64,000 bases of DNA from Paenibacillus luteus. Its GTDB lineage: Bacteria > Bacillota > Bacilli > Paenibacillales > Paenibacillaceae. The notes under the pieces were generated by a model. It saw nothing but the letters and a program-made list of their open reading frames with translations, had not been told where the DNA came from and did no database searches. The stretch lies in contig NZ_SKCD01000008.1 in the NCBI RefSeq assembly GCF_006542765.1, positions 1 to 64,000 of the forward strand. Reading direction: 5' to 3'. Below are positions 55,339 to 64,000 of the stretch, in pieces (position 1 is the first letter of the stretch; every line of letters begins with the position of its first letter). Both the position numbers and the translations under genes were made by a program.

Positions 55339-55590
55339 CTATGATTTTTCGACGATCTTCACCATAAGGCAAGCGAGCGTTCTGCGCTCAGCTTCGTCGC
55401 CGGCATCCCATAGCTGTTTCAACACGCGTTCTTCCTCATTTTTCGGATCGACCTTCTCATCGAGAAAGGTTCCGATCTCGTAAGCCAAGGAAACAATCGT
55501 TTCATCCGTCATTCCGATCTTTTTTGCCTGCGATACACGTTCAGCCAAAAAATGCTTCCATGTTGCAAAATTAGAAAGGACAGTTGACAT
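55339..55590 (-). CDS. DUF3243 protein (YmfJ-like)
   Basis: An 83-residue soluble protein with FATWKHFLAERVSQAKKIGM and YEIGTFLDEKVDPKNEEERVLKQLW, the DUF3243 pattern. Function is unknown. The start at 55590 is fixed by GGAGG upstream. Position between ymfI and ymfK is conserved. Confidence 0.92.
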   Translation of the reverse strand: MSTVLSNFATWKHFLAERVSQAKKIGMTDETIVSLAYEIGTFLDEKVDPKNEEERVLKQLWDAGDEAERRTLACLMVKIVEKS

Positions 55591-55697
55591 GCTCCTTCGC
55601 CTCCTAAAGGTATAGAAAAGAATCATCAACGGTCTTATGATGTGTCATTGTCTTTCTAATTATGCAGGAAGGTTGTCCGAAATGGCGGCTGAGGCAT

Positions 55698-56444
55698 TTA
55701 GGTATGCCAACCTCCATTAGGACTTATGATTTGTCCAGTAATGTATGAGGACTCAGGCAGCGCTAAAAAATAAACGAGCGAAGCGATTTCGTCCGTGGAG
55801 CCGAAGCGACCCACCGGAATTTCCTGCTGTATCGCCGCCTTCTCCTCCGCGTTGAACCCGTCCATCATTTCGGTCTCTACTGCACCTGGGGCAACTGCGT
55901 TAACTGTAACGCCTGTCGGCGCCAGCTCCTTGGCCAGCGCCTTTGTGAAAGCGTTCATACCGCCTTTGGTTGTAGAATAAAGCACCTCGCAGGATGCACC
56001 CGACATTCCCCAAATGGAGGATACATTAATAATTCGTCCATAGCGCTGAGAGATCATATTGGGCATGAAGAGTTGCGAACACAAAAACATCCCCTTCAAA
56101 TTGACCGCCATGACATCGTCCCACTCTTCTTCGGTCACGTCCATCAGCATGCCGTAATGAGAAATCCCTCCGTTATTGACTAGGATATCCGGCAGCATCT
56201 GATGGCTCTCGAGCTTCTCGCGCATTCTCTCCAGCTGTTCTTTGGAGCGCAGATCCGCAGATATCGTAAGAACATTGGCTCCAAGAGCCATGCAGGTACG
56301 AGCCGTCTCATTAGCTGTCTCATGAGAGTGCAAATAATGAATGACTATATTGACTCCTTCAGCCGCGAAACGTTTAGCAATGGCTGCTCCGATTCCACGG
56401 CCTCCCCCAGTAATCAATACAGTCATTTGCTGCAGCGTCTTCAT
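55698..56444 (-). CDS. Short-chain dehydrogenase/reductase (YmfI-like, FabG family)
   Basis: A 248-residue SDR. TGGGRGIGAAIA (~12-23) binds NAD(P); NNGG (~90-93), the catalytic Ser in NVSSIWG and the YSTTKGG Tyr/Lys pair (~157-163) are present. It reduces a 3-oxoacyl or similar carbonyl. Its ATG overlaps the stop of the protease-like gene upstream (ATGA). Confidence 0.93.
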   Translation of the reverse strand: MKTLQQMTVLITGGGRGIGAAIAKRFAAEGVNIVIHYLHSHETANETARTCMALGANVLTISADLRSKEQLERMREKLESHQMLPDILVNNGGISHYGMLMDVTEEEWDDVMAVNLKGMFLCSQLFMPNMISQRYGRIINVSSIWGMSGASCEVLYSTTKGGMNAFTKALAKELAPTGVTVNAVAPGAVETEMMDGFNAEEKAAIQQEIPVGRFGSTDEIASLVYFLALPESSYITGQIISPNGGWHT

Positions 56445-57727
56445 TTTGAAGGCTGTTCCACGATGGATACAGCTAATTGGCCAAAATCAAAATGCTCACG
56501 CAAACGCTCGTTGATCTCATCAAGCGTACACTTCTCATAATAATCGAGCACATCGAACATATTGCTATCCCGGAACCGGTATCTTGTAAATTCACCCGCA
56601 ATCGCCTCTGGGGAGTTTAGCATGCGCAAGTATCCACCGATTTTTTTTCTTTTGGCTCTCTCGAAAGCGGCAGGTTCAATTCCGTGCTCTATTACCGCTT
56701 CTACAGCGGATTGTATTTGCTTGATTAGCTCATCAGGATTTGGCGTATCACCACCAATAACCGAAAACGCATATCCTGTGCTGGAGTTGTATTCATGGCC
56801 AAACGAGTCGGAAATCAAATCCTTCTCATACAGCTCCTGATAGAGCTTCGAGCTAGATCCAATTAAAGACTCCAGCATCAGCTTGGTCGTGATTTCCTGA
56901 CGGAGAAGATCATCGCCAGTTAAACCGACTTTTTTCTCTTTGAAGCCAAGCATGCATTTCGGCAACGAGACAGAAAGCTCGGTTACCTTACGCTTGATTT
57001 TCACCGTGTCTGGTTCCTTGTCAAAAAAACGTTCAATCGGGCCTTGCGGCTCAAACGATTTACTGTTTTGATTGTCACGTACAAGCTGGAATACCTCTTC
57101 CGCCTTTACGCCGCCTACAACGAACAAAATCATATTTGAAGGATGATAAAACGTTTCATAGCAACGGTAGAGTGTTTCTTTATCGATTTGCCATATGGAT
57201 TCAACCGTTCCCGCAATATCAATATGAACGGGGTGCTCATGATACAACGCGTCAATCAGTCCGAAATAAACTCTCCAATCAGGATTATCTCGGTACATAT
57301 TGATCTCTTGCTCAATTATCCCTTTTTCTTTTTCGACATTCGCATCGGTGAAATAGGGATTTTGGACAAAATTAATGAGTGTTTCCAAATTGGTGTTTAT
57401 CTGCTCCGTTGCGGAAAACAAATAGACCGTTCTATCAAAGCTTGTGAACGCATTAGCCGATGCTCCTTGGGAGGCAAAGGTTGCAAATATGTCGCCCGTA
57501 GGCTCTTCGAACATTTTATGCTCCAAAAAATGGGCAATTCCGTCAGGCACCTTAGTTGGTTCCTGATCACCTACAGAGAAGCGGTTATCAACAGAACCAT
57601 ATTTGGTTGAAAAGGTCGCATAGGTTTTATTAAAGCCTTCCTTCGGAAGCACGATAACCTCAAGCCCATTATCAAGCACTTCACGATACAAGGTCTCCTG
57701 TACATTTGGATAGCTGAGCGTTTCCAT
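56441..57727 (-). CDS. M16-family zinc protease (YmfH-like)
   Basis: A 428-residue M16 peptidase. The inverted zinc motif HFLEH (HxxEH, ~66-70) is intact, with the distal Glu in EKGIIEQEINM (~134-144). It follows the YmfF homologue by 3 nt; in such pairs this subunit is the active one. Confidence 0.93.
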   Translation of the reverse strand: METLSYPNVQETLYREVLDNGLEVIVLPKEGFNKTYATFSTKYGSVDNRFSVGDQEPTKVPDGIAHFLEHKMFEEPTGDIFATFASQGASANAFTSFDRTVYLFSATEQINTNLETLINFVQNPYFTDANVEKEKGIIEQEINMYRDNPDWRVYFGLIDALYHEHPVHIDIAGTVESIWQIDKETLYRCYETFYHPSNMILFVVGGVKAEEVFQLVRDNQNSKSFEPQGPIERFFDKEPDTVKIKRKVTELSVSLPKCMLGFKEKKVGLTGDDLLRQEITTKLMLESLIGSSSKLYQELYEKDLISDSFGHEYNSSTGYAFSVIGGDTPNPDELIKQIQSAVEAVIEHGIEPAAFERAKRKKIGGYLRMLNSPEAIAGEFTRYRFRDSNMFDVLDYYEKCTLDEINERLREHFDFGQLAVSIVEQPSK

Positions 57728-57730
57728 CGG

Positions 57731-59005
57731 CTATGCCTCCTTTCGATCGCGCAAGAAGTAGATCGTATCGAGCTGCACGCCTTTGGCGACGTTAACGATA
57801 TCTTCCGCGGTAACAGCCTGGACCTGCTCAAGCAGTTGCTGAGCACTTCGCTCTTTACCGGTCAACACGCTGTTGAAATCGTAAGCGATCATTTCGTAGG
57901 CGGAATCCTGCAGCTCTCGCAAGTGATTGGTTATCATCGCTTTGGTTTGGTTCAGCTCAAGCTCCGATAGCTGTCCTTGGCGCATACTCTCCAACTGCTC
58001 CTCAATGATCGTAACTGCACGCTCGTAATTGGCAAACTCAATTCCCGATTGTATGGTACATAGACCCTTGTGGCCATCCAGGCGCGAGGCTGCGTAATAA
58101 GCCAGGCTCTCCTTCTCCCGTACGTTTAGAAACAGCTTGGAATGAGGATATCCGCCCAATATACCATTGTACATGAGGGCAGCAGGGTAAGCATCATCAT
58201 CGTAGCCTACATTTGTTCGTAGACCCATATTAAGCTTACCTTGGCTGATCTCCATCCGTTCGGTTACTTTCTTCACTTCTTGAACAGCATGTCGGACATC
58301 GGGCACCGTATAAGATGAAGGTGAACCTTCTTTTATTTGAAAGGCTTCCGTAACAAGACGGGTAACCTCTTCCAAACTCGTATCTCCAACGACGTAAAGA
58401 TCCAGAGCGGCGTTCTCCAGCCATTGCTCGTAATTCTCAAAAAGTGATGCCGGAGTAATAGCTTCAATATCAGCCAGCTTTCCTAACGGATGGAGACGAT
58501 AAGGCTCATCTGCGCACATTTCTTCCAGACACCGCTCTGCTGCATAGCGAATCTTATCATTGACAATCGCTTCAAGGCGTTTCCTCAGCGTCGTTTTCTC
58601 TGCATCCACATATTTCTGAAAGAAAGCCTTGTTGTTTAAAAGAGGATCAGTAACGACATCGCCCAAAAAATGAAGCGATTCAGCCAGCAGTGAAGTGTTA
58701 GAAGAAACAAACTCGTCATTGATGACATCCATGCGGAATTGGACTATCTGCGAATCGCCCCTTTTATATACGTCAAAGCCAAAACCTGCGCCATATAAAT
58801 CATCTAGCTTCTCGCGGAATGCAATCGTCTCTGGTAAATTCGCTGTGCCTCTTCTCAGAACGAACGGAATGAGCGCTACCGGCGTTACCGTTGCTTCATC
58901 AAGTGTAAGTCCCGCAAATAAGGATATAGCAAACGTTTTGAATCGTTTTGTAGGCAGTACATGCAAACGGATTCGCTGCAGCTGCCCTCTTTCGAATTGG
59001 GTCAC
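57731..59005 (-). CDS. M16-family protein, inactive partner type (YmfF-like)
   Basis: About 424 residues. It begins TQFERGQLQRIRLHVLPTKRFKT and keeps the M16 fold but lacks an HxxEH zinc motif, which reads RGTANLPETIAFREKLDDLYGA at that place. It is therefore probably the non-catalytic partner of YmfH. GTG at 59005 is chosen because GGAAGGAG lies 8 nt upstream; ATG at 59023 has none. The open frame runs 86 codons further up without a start site. Confidence 0.9.
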   Translation of the reverse strand: MTQFERGQLQRIRLHVLPTKRFKTFAISLFAGLTLDEATVTPVALIPFVLRRGTANLPETIAFREKLDDLYGAGFGFDVYKRGDSQIVQFRMDVINDEFVSSNTSLLAESLHFLGDVVTDPLLNNKAFFQKYVDAEKTTLRKRLEAIVNDKIRYAAERCLEEMCADEPYRLHPLGKLADIEAITPASLFENYEQWLENAALDLYVVGDTSLEEVTRLVTEAFQIKEGSPSSYTVPDVRHAVQEVKKVTERMEISQGKLNMGLRTNVGYDDDAYPAALMYNGILGGYPHSKLFLNVREKESLAYYAASRLDGHKGLCTIQSGIEFANYERAVTIIEEQLESMRQGQLSELELNQTKAMITNHLRELQDSAYEMIAYDFNSVLTGKERSAQQLLEQVQAVTAEDIVNVAKGVQLDTIYFLRDRKEA

Positions 59006-59153
59006 TCGGCTTGCTCCTTCCATCAGCGTGTTATAGAGTAAATCTATTCCAATTAGCAAATCTCTATTCCATTCTAACCTAGACCAAATGGAAGAAGCAA
59101 CCGCTGCTGCACTTGGCAGTAACGGCTGCTTCCTTTCGTAAAAAGCCTTATAG

Positions 59154-59942
59154 TTACATACAAAATATGTGTTTGCCAATCGTTTTGATTTGCGTCCGCG
59201 TCCAGATCCATTTGGAGGTTGCAGTGTCCGGATTAAAATAGTAAATGCAGCCGCCTGAAGGATCCCAACCATTAATAGCATCCTCCACAGCCTCTCTGGC
59301 TTTCGCGTTTGGCGTTAGCCAAATCTGCCCGTCAGCTACTGCCGTAAAGGCACCTGGCTGAAAAATGACACCATAGATCGTATTGGGAAAGCTTTGAGAT
59401 TTCAAACGATTGATAATAACGGCTGCTACAGCCACCTGACCCTCGTAAGGTTCACCGCGGGACTCGCCATAGACTGCATTTGCCATCATTTTCAAATCAT
59501 TTTCCGTCAATCCCAGACGATTAGACTTTGCGATGTCTGTTTTATTTCCAGTTGAGCTATCGTTCTCTTTCCCGCTCGATCCGGAATTTGAAGCAGGAGT
59601 CGTAGTTGCAGCTGTTGGCTTCCAGGTTTTTGTAGCTTCCCACAACTTAAGCTTTGTCTTCGAGCCAGCTACACCATCCGATTTTAGTCCGAATTTCCAC
59701 TGAAACCACGATACAGCACCTTTCGTTGCAGCTCCAAACTTCCCATCTACATTCCCGTTAAAATAACCGAGATGCTTAAGTCTTCCTTGCAATTCATACA
59801 CATCCTGACCTGATGATCCTACCGTTAAGGTAGCATTGCTGAACGTTTCTGTTGCCTCGTTATGCTCTCCACGGAGCAAGGAAAAGGAGCCGAACAACAG
59901 CAGCACGATAATCGAGGTCAATAGTATCAAACGATTTCTCAT
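59154..59942 (-). CDS. sleB: Spore cortex-lytic enzyme SleB
   Basis: A 262-residue enzyme. A signal/anchor helix (~5-22), a PG_binding_1 domain (VYELQGRLKHLGYFNGNVDGKFG, ~50-100), a Thr/Ser linker and the Hydrolase_2 domain (LMANAVYGESRGEPYEGQVAVAAVIINR, ~165-262) are present. The Glu in GESRGE is the likely catalytic acid. It degrades spore cortex in germination. An ATG at 59963 is an alternative start; neither has a strong ribosome binding site. A SigG promoter lies upstream. Confidence 0.95.
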   Translation of the reverse strand: MRNRLILLTSIIVLLLFGSFSLLRGEHNEATETFSNATLTVGSSGQDVYELQGRLKHLGYFNGNVDGKFGAATKGAVSWFQWKFGLKSDGVAGSKTKLKLWEATKTWKPTAATTTPASNSGSSGKENDSSTGNKTDIAKSNRLGLTENDLKMMANAVYGESRGEPYEGQVAVAAVIINRLKSQSFPNTIYGVIFQPGAFTAVADGQIWLTPNAKAREAVEDAINGWDPSGGCIYYFNPDTATSKWIWTRTQIKTIGKHIFCM

Positions 59943-59999
59943 GTTGGGATCTGCCTTTCTCATGCAAGTTAGTTCGCTTAAGGTAGCGTTACCTAACTT

Positions 60000-60030
60000 T
60001 AGTATGAGAAATTCGCCCCGCTTCTATGCA
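60000..60030 (-). promoter_or_regulatory. SigG-type (forespore) promoter of sleB
   Basis: Minus strand: TGCATA (60025-60030), 18 nt, CATACTA (60000-60006). This fits the TGMATA-N17/18-CATACTA consensus. Confidence 0.8.
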
Positions 60031-60060
60031 CAATATTCCGCTATCTGCTAACTACGGAAA

Positions 60061-62754
60061 TTACGAGCTTGCTCGGCCTGCCTGAAATTCATCCATCGTT
60101 ATTAGCACTTCCCGAGGCTTGCTGCCTTCATACGGACCAACGATAGATCGGGCCTCCATTTGGTCAATCAATCGGGCTGCCCTCGTATAACCGATTCGCA
60201 TTCGACGCTGCAGCAGGGAAACGGAAGCCTGCTTTGCATCTAATATAATTTGAACGGCTTGATCATACAGCTCATCTACCGCTTCATTTCCATCAGTTGT
60301 CTCTTCCTCAAGCTCAGGCACAAGATCCTCTTTATATTCAGCTTCCGCTTGGCCGCGAGAGTAATTGACCAGCGTCTCTACCTCCTGGTCAGAGAGGAAA
60401 GCACCTTGTACCCTTATGGGCTTAGACATTCCTACCGGCAAGAACAACATATCGCCGCGTCCAAGCAGTTTTTCCGCCCCCACCATGTCCAAGATTGTCC
60501 GCGAATCTACCTGCGATGATACGCCAAACGCGATACGGGATGGAATATTAGCTTTAATGACACCCGTAATAACATCAACTGATGGGCGCTGCGTTGCGAT
60601 AATCAGATGGATTCCTGCGGCACGCGCCATTTGCGCAAGCCTTGCAATAGAATCCTCAACATCATTAGCGGCAACCATCATCAAATCCGCAAGCTCGTCC
60701 ACGATGACCACGATGTAAGGCAAAACCGCTGCCGGATTGTCTGCCATCAAGGTATTATAGCCCTCGATATTTCTCGTTGCTGATTTAGAGAAAAGCTCAT
60801 AGCGGCTTTCCATCTCAACTACAATCTTCTTCAGCGCCAGCGAGGCACGCTTAGGGTTGGTGACAACTGGAGCGAGCAAATGAGGAATTCCGTTGTATAC
60901 ATTCAATTCAACCATTTTCGGATCGATCATCAGAAATTTAACTTCCTCTGGCGTTGCCTTGTATAAAATGCTCGTAATAATTCCGTTAATACATACTGAC
61001 TTTCCTGAACCTGTTGCTCCAGCTACAAGCAAATGGGGCATTTTTGCCAGATTCCCTACTATGGTTTGACCGGAGATATCTCTTCCGAATGCGATCGATA
61101 ATTTGGACGTTGCATTTTGGAAAGTGGCCGTCTCCATAACCTCCCGCATCGTCACGACGGAAACCTCCATATTCGGCACTTCAATTCCAATCGCCGACTT
61201 ACCCGGTATTGGCGCTTCCATTCGTATATCCTTGGCGGCGAGAGCAAGAGCGATATCATCCGTTAAGCCGACGATACGGCTAACCTTTACGCCTGTAGCA
61301 GGCTGTACCTCGTAACGGGTTACAGCAGGTCCTCGGACCACGTCAAGCACCTTAGCACGTACGCCAAAGCTCTCCAGCGTCGCTTCCAGCTTTCTGCGCG
61401 AGTCGTACATATCCGAAGCATCTGCGTTTTTACCTATTAAGCTAGGTTTAGTAAGCAAGGAGAACGGCGGCAGCAAGTATGGCTTGGCGGTGTTTTCCTC
61501 GATGTCAGCTATCGGCCGTTTAGGCGCAGACTGAATCAAGCTTTCTTCCATTAACAATGCTTCAGAGCCCTCGGCAGCGATTTCTGGCAAGTCCATGGAT
61601 TCATCCGAATCCAAATCTTCCTCTTGATCATCTGATATTGTATCATCAACAGATACCTCGTCCCTTATCAGATCGCTTGGCACATTTTCACCGTAAGCTT
61701 CCCTCCAAGGCTCATCCGTTTGAGGCGGATTTAACCCTTGATCGGTAATTAATCCATCCCCGGTATTTTCCCATGGTGCAGTATGATCTTGCATTACATC
61801 TATATCGTTGCTATCGTTATGTATCTCTTCGTTCAGCTTCTCCCATGGCGGTTCTAGATCATTTTGCCAAGCTGGCTTAGTTCCCGCGGAGCTTCCAGCA
61901 ATATCCGGCTCAAAAACCCATTCATCCGGTTCATCATCCGGTTTGACTTGCTGCTCGCGCTGGTTATCTTGTCTCCATGAGTAAAACAACGATCGTTTCT
62001 TCTTAGAAGGGGATGCCACATAGCCTTCGTGATCATCATCATCAATGGTGTCATCGTCATCTGAGCCCGCTGTGCTTGCATTTGCATTTGCAAAAGCTGC
62101 AGCCGCAGCTCTTTGAGATGCCCTTTTCTCCCATTTCACCCCAAGGAGCTTGAACATACGGACCGCACGCGTACTAAGTAATCTACCTAGCTCTACGTAG
62201 GATTTACCGGTCATCAGCATGATTGAAATAGCAAACATTACAAACATAATGAGCTTTGCACCATAATAGCCGAATAAGGAAAACAGCAAGGAATATTGAA
62301 TAGCACCAACATATCCACCGCTAATCTCTTTATCACGAATAGGCAAATCATTTTCGGCGGGAACGCTGATTAAAGATAATTGCAAATCACTGCTCAATTG
62401 TCTAAAAATAAGCGTTCCCGTCAAATCTGTCGTTGGACTCAGCTTGTGTTCAATCTCGGATATTGAGCTCATTAGTGTAAAAGCCAGTACGAGGATAAGC
62501 ATGCCAGTTCGCCGGTTTGTCCATCCCCTAGGCCAAGCTCTCTTCACCATTACAATAAGCCCAACAACAATGCCAATGATAGCCAGCACAAAATAAAATT
62601 TGCCTAGCACAAGACCGAAGAGCTTAGATAACGAACGCCCGACGGCCGCCTCTCCCGAAAGCGCGATAATTGAAATGGTAATCAGCAGTATGCCATATAC
62701 TTCGTATTTTAAATTAGTTCCAATTGATTTTTTTCTTCTCTTTTTCTTGGCCAA
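60061..62754 (-). CDS. DNA translocase FtsK/SpoIIIE
   Basis: About 897 residues: four membrane helices in the first ~200 residues, an acidic Asp/Glu/Pro-rich linker (~220-410), alpha/beta motor domain with [14 protein letters not shown] (~575-588) and [12 protein letters not shown], and a C-terminal gamma winged helix ([31 protein letters not shown]) that reads DNA polarity. It pumps chromosomes through closing septa. TTG at 62754 (MAKKKRR) has GAGG 8 nt upstream and is preferred over GTG at 62763. Confidence 0.95.
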   Translation of the reverse strand: MAKKKRRKKSIGTNLKYEVYGILLITISIIALSGEAAVGRSLSKLFGLVLGKFYFVLAIIGIVVGLIVMVKRAWPRGWTNRRTGMLILVLAFTLMSSISEIEHKLSPTTDLTGTLIFRQLSSDLQLSLISVPAENDLPIRDKEISGGYVGAIQYSLLFSLFGYYGAKLIMFVMFAISIMLMTGKSYVELGRLLSTRAVRMFKLLGVKWEKRASQRAAAAAFANANASTAGSDDDDTIDDDDHEGYVASPSKKKRSLFYSWRQDNQREQQVKPDDEPDEWVFEPDIAGSSAGTKPAWQNDLEPPWEKLNEEIHNDSNDIDVMQDHTAPWENTGDGLITDQGLNPPQTDEPWREAYGENVPSDLIRDEVSVDDTISDDQEEDLDSDESMDLPEIAAEGSEALLMEESLIQSAPKRPIADIEENTAKPYLLPPFSLLTKPSLIGKNADASDMYDSRRKLEATLESFGVRAKVLDVVRGPAVTRYEVQPATGVKVSRIVGLTDDIALALAAKDIRMEAPIPGKSAIGIEVPNMEVSVVTMREVMETATFQNATSKLSIAFGRDISGQTIVGNLAKMPHLLVAGATGSGKSVCINGIITSILYKATPEEVKFLMIDPKMVELNVYNGIPHLLAPVVTNPKRASLALKKIVVEMESRYELFSKSATRNIEGYNTLMADNPAAVLPYIVVIVDELADLMMVAANDVEDSIARLAQMARAAGIHLIIATQRPSVDVITGVIKANIPSRIAFGVSSQVDSRTILDMVGAEKLLGRGDMLFLPVGMSKPIRVQGAFLSDQEVETLVNYSRGQAEAEYKEDLVPELEEETTDGNEAVDELYDQAVQIILDAKQASVSLLQRRMRIGYTRAARLIDQMEARSIVGPYEGSKPREVLITMDEFQAGRASS

Positions 62755-62835
62755 TTTCGTCACCTCTGGTAAAAGATTATACCATAGGTGGACAAATGTG
62801 CCTATGAGACATTCGTACGAACATCCGTTTGCACT

Positions 62836-63048
62836 TTATTTGTAATGCACAATCATCCCAGGCATGAGATTTGGGTTTAAATAATCGTTCAGGCTGCAAT
62901 CAATTAAACGTACAATTTTCCCCATTCCGGGTGCAAGTGGCGTTACTTGCATCCTTACTCCGCTGGACCAAACCTCCTGTATTTGCACGGACTCATCATT
63001 TAAGCCCTCAAACACCAGCTCAAGGGGCATATTCGTATATATCGTCAT
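62836..63048 (-). CDS. YlzJ-like protein
   Basis: A 70-residue protein with [15 protein letters not shown] and the closing [15 protein letters not shown], the YlzJ pattern. Function is unknown. Its ATG overlaps the stop of tepA (ATGA), and this position is conserved in Bacillus. Confidence 0.9.
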   Translation of the reverse strand: MTIYTNMPLELVFEGLNDESVQIQEVWSSGVRMQVTPLAPGMGKIVRLIDCSLNDYLNPNLMPGMIVHYK

Positions 63049-63797
63049 ACGCTGTTCACCGCTATTCTACCTGCTTTCGAAGAATCAATCCTTCGATTTA
63101 ATTCTTTCAGCGCTTCACCTAGACCGCCTACCGCATCAATTAATCCATGCTTTACAGCATCAGAGCCAATCACCGTCGTCCCAATATCCCGGGTGAGCTC
63201 GCCCGTCTTAAACATGAGCTCTTTAAAGGTGTGCTCCGTGACATTCGAGTGGGAGGTCACGAAACGGACAACGCGCTCCTGCATCTTGTCCAAATATTCA
63301 AAGGTTTGCGGTACACCGATGACTAATCCGTTTAATCGGATCGGATGTATCGTCATTGTCGCTGTCTCTGCAATAAACGACATGTCACCCGCAACTGCAA
63401 TTGGTACACCAATCGAATGCCCTCCGCCAAGGACAAGCGTTACGGTTGGCTTGGAAAGAGACGAAATCATTTCTGCAATGGCAAGTCCCGCTTCCACGTC
63501 GCCGCCAACCGTATTAAGGATAATGAAGACACCTTCGATTTTATGGTTTTGTTCTGCGGCAACCAGTTGTGGAATAAGATGCTCATATTTGGTCGTCTTA
63601 TTTTGCGGAGGCAATACCAGATGTCCCTCCACCTGACCAATAATTGTCATGCAAAATATATTGGATTCCGTCAGTGCAGGTGCGCTCGTCTGACCAAGCT
63701 GTTGGATCGTTTCGACAACAGCATTCATCTTTCTTTTCTCATCCACATTCGGTTCCGGCTGTTCTGAGGTAACATCCATTTTTGTATTCCAATACAT
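63045..63797 (-). CDS. ClpP-class peptidase TepA
   Basis: A 250-residue ClpP-like serine protease. [25 protein letters not shown] and the nucleophile region [16 protein letters not shown] are clear, followed by [10 protein letters not shown] with the active-site His. The start at 63797 follows GAGGGGG by 7 nt; longer reading to 63863 has no site. TepA is implicated in sporulation and protein export. Confidence 0.93.
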   Translation of the reverse strand: MYWNTKMDVTSEQPEPNVDEKRKMNAVVETIQQLGQTSAPALTESNIFCMTIIGQVEGHLVLPPQNKTTKYEHLIPQLVAAEQNHKIEGVFIILNTVGGDVEAGLAIAEMISSLSKPTVTLVLGGGHSIGVPIAVAGDMSFIAETATMTIHPIRLNGLVIGVPQTFEYLDKMQERVVRFVTSHSNVTEHTFKELMFKTGELTRDIGTTVIGSDAVKHGLIDAVGGLGEALKELNRRIDSSKAGRIAVNSV

Positions 63798-63900
63798 GTA
63801 CAGTCCCCCTCTTAATGAAATATTGCTCGTCATAGTATGAGGTCTAACGCCGAATTTATACAAAAACGGTCATAAGCTGCCATGGCCTTGCACAAAAAAA

Positions 63901-63947
63901 GAATCGCTTGCATCCGCCGCGGCAATGGCGGGATGGGCAAGCGATTC
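63901..63947 (-). terminator. Terminator downstream of the ribonuclease J gene
   Basis: GAATCGCTTGC pairs with GCAAGCGATTC, with an inner CCGCC/GGCGG stem and a TTTTTTT tract on the minus strand. Confidence 0.9.
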
Positions 63948-63969
63948 TCGATAAGCTTTGTTAGCTTGT

Positions 63970-64000
63970 TTATACTTCCATAATGATTGGCAAAATCATT
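63970..64000 (-). CDS. C-terminal end of a ribonuclease J-like gene (cut by window edge)
   Basis: The minus strand reads MILPIIMEV then TAA. Ribonucleases J of bacilli end in a closely similar PMIxPVIMEV, and rnjB precedes tepA in Bacillus. Only nine full codons are visible. Confidence 0.65.
   Translation of the reverse strand, partial: MILPIIMEV

Noticed and set aside
59095..59133. Imperfect hairpin between ymfF and sleB
   Set aside because: Stem has mismatches and no U-tract; too weak to call a terminator.
57731..59281. 86-codon N-terminal extension of the YmfF homologue
   Set aside because: It has no start site with a ribosome binding site and runs through the sleB-ymfF gap; GGAAGGAG-N8-GTG at 59005 gives the normal length.
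1..64000. CRISPR arrays, tRNA or rRNA genes
   Set aside because: No evenly spaced direct repeats with unique spacers and no cloverleaf or rRNA-like stretches were seen.

Overview
The window is a piece of a Gram-positive, endospore-forming Bacillota chromosome, most likely Paenibacillus or a close relative. Sporulation genes (spoVS, sleB, spoIIIE/ftsK, tepA), strong AGGAGG-type ribosome binding sites, frequent GTG and TTG starts, and the gene order rnjB-tepA-ylzJ-ftsK-sleB-ymfF-ymfH-ymfI-ymfJ-ymfK-rodZ-yajQ-pgsA-cinA-recA-recX-rny-ymdB-spoVS-(dipeptidase)-korAB-miaB-ricA all support this. Almost everything is on the minus strand. I see no rRNA, tRNA or CRISPR array.

Layout. 1-1.1 kb: the edge of an IS5-type insertion sequence that has cut off the 5' part of a ketopantoate-reductase-like gene, then a rhodanese. 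1.2-14.4 kb: an eight-gene, tightly coupled minus-strand operon: a secreted/membrane protein, an ABC ATPase and permease, a membrane coiled-coil protein with a long Gly/Ser tract, a MoxR AAA+ ATPase, a DUF58 protein and two membrane VWA proteins. 14.6-15.3 kb: YbjQ and a small DUF3889-like protein. 15.5-22.1 kb: a thiazole/oxazole-modified peptide (TOMM/LAP) locus of the heterocycloanthracin/sonorensin type with SagB-like dehydrogenase, fused E1-like/YcaO cyclodehydratase, a leader-binding maturation protein and a 16-cysteine precursor peptide. It is flanked by a strange Met/His-repeat protein on the other strand. 22.4-27.6 kb: an RND exporter with its two-component system. 27.8-31.3 kb: DUF4184 membrane protein, signal peptidase I, an MFS transporter and a HAD hydrolase. 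31.2-34.6 kb: a biotin ECF transporter (EcfA, an EcfA-EcfT fusion and divergent BioY) around a perfect BirA operator. 34.7-36.3 kb: a SigM-like ECF sigma factor and its anti-sigma factor, with an ECF promoter in front. 36.5-41.6 kb: ricA-miaB, then a TetR/DHA2 efflux pair with a perfect 20-bp operator, then pduL. 41.7-46.8 kb: 2-oxoacid:ferredoxin oxidoreductase (korAB, with a Fur-like box), dipeptidase, spoVS, ymdB. 46.9-64 kb: the conserved rny-recX-recA-cinA-pgsA-yajQ-rodZ-ymfK-J-I-H-F-sleB-ftsK-ylzJ-tepA-rnjB block.

The parts most worth attention are the TOMM locus with its Met/His neighbour, the MoxR/VWA/ABC operon, the unannotated 47-codon gene translationally coupled to pgsA, and a set of readable control sites: BirA, LexA, Fur-like, a TetR palindrome, SigH (spoVS), SigG (sleB) and an ECF-sigma promoter. 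Families were recognised from memory of motifs. No database search was run.
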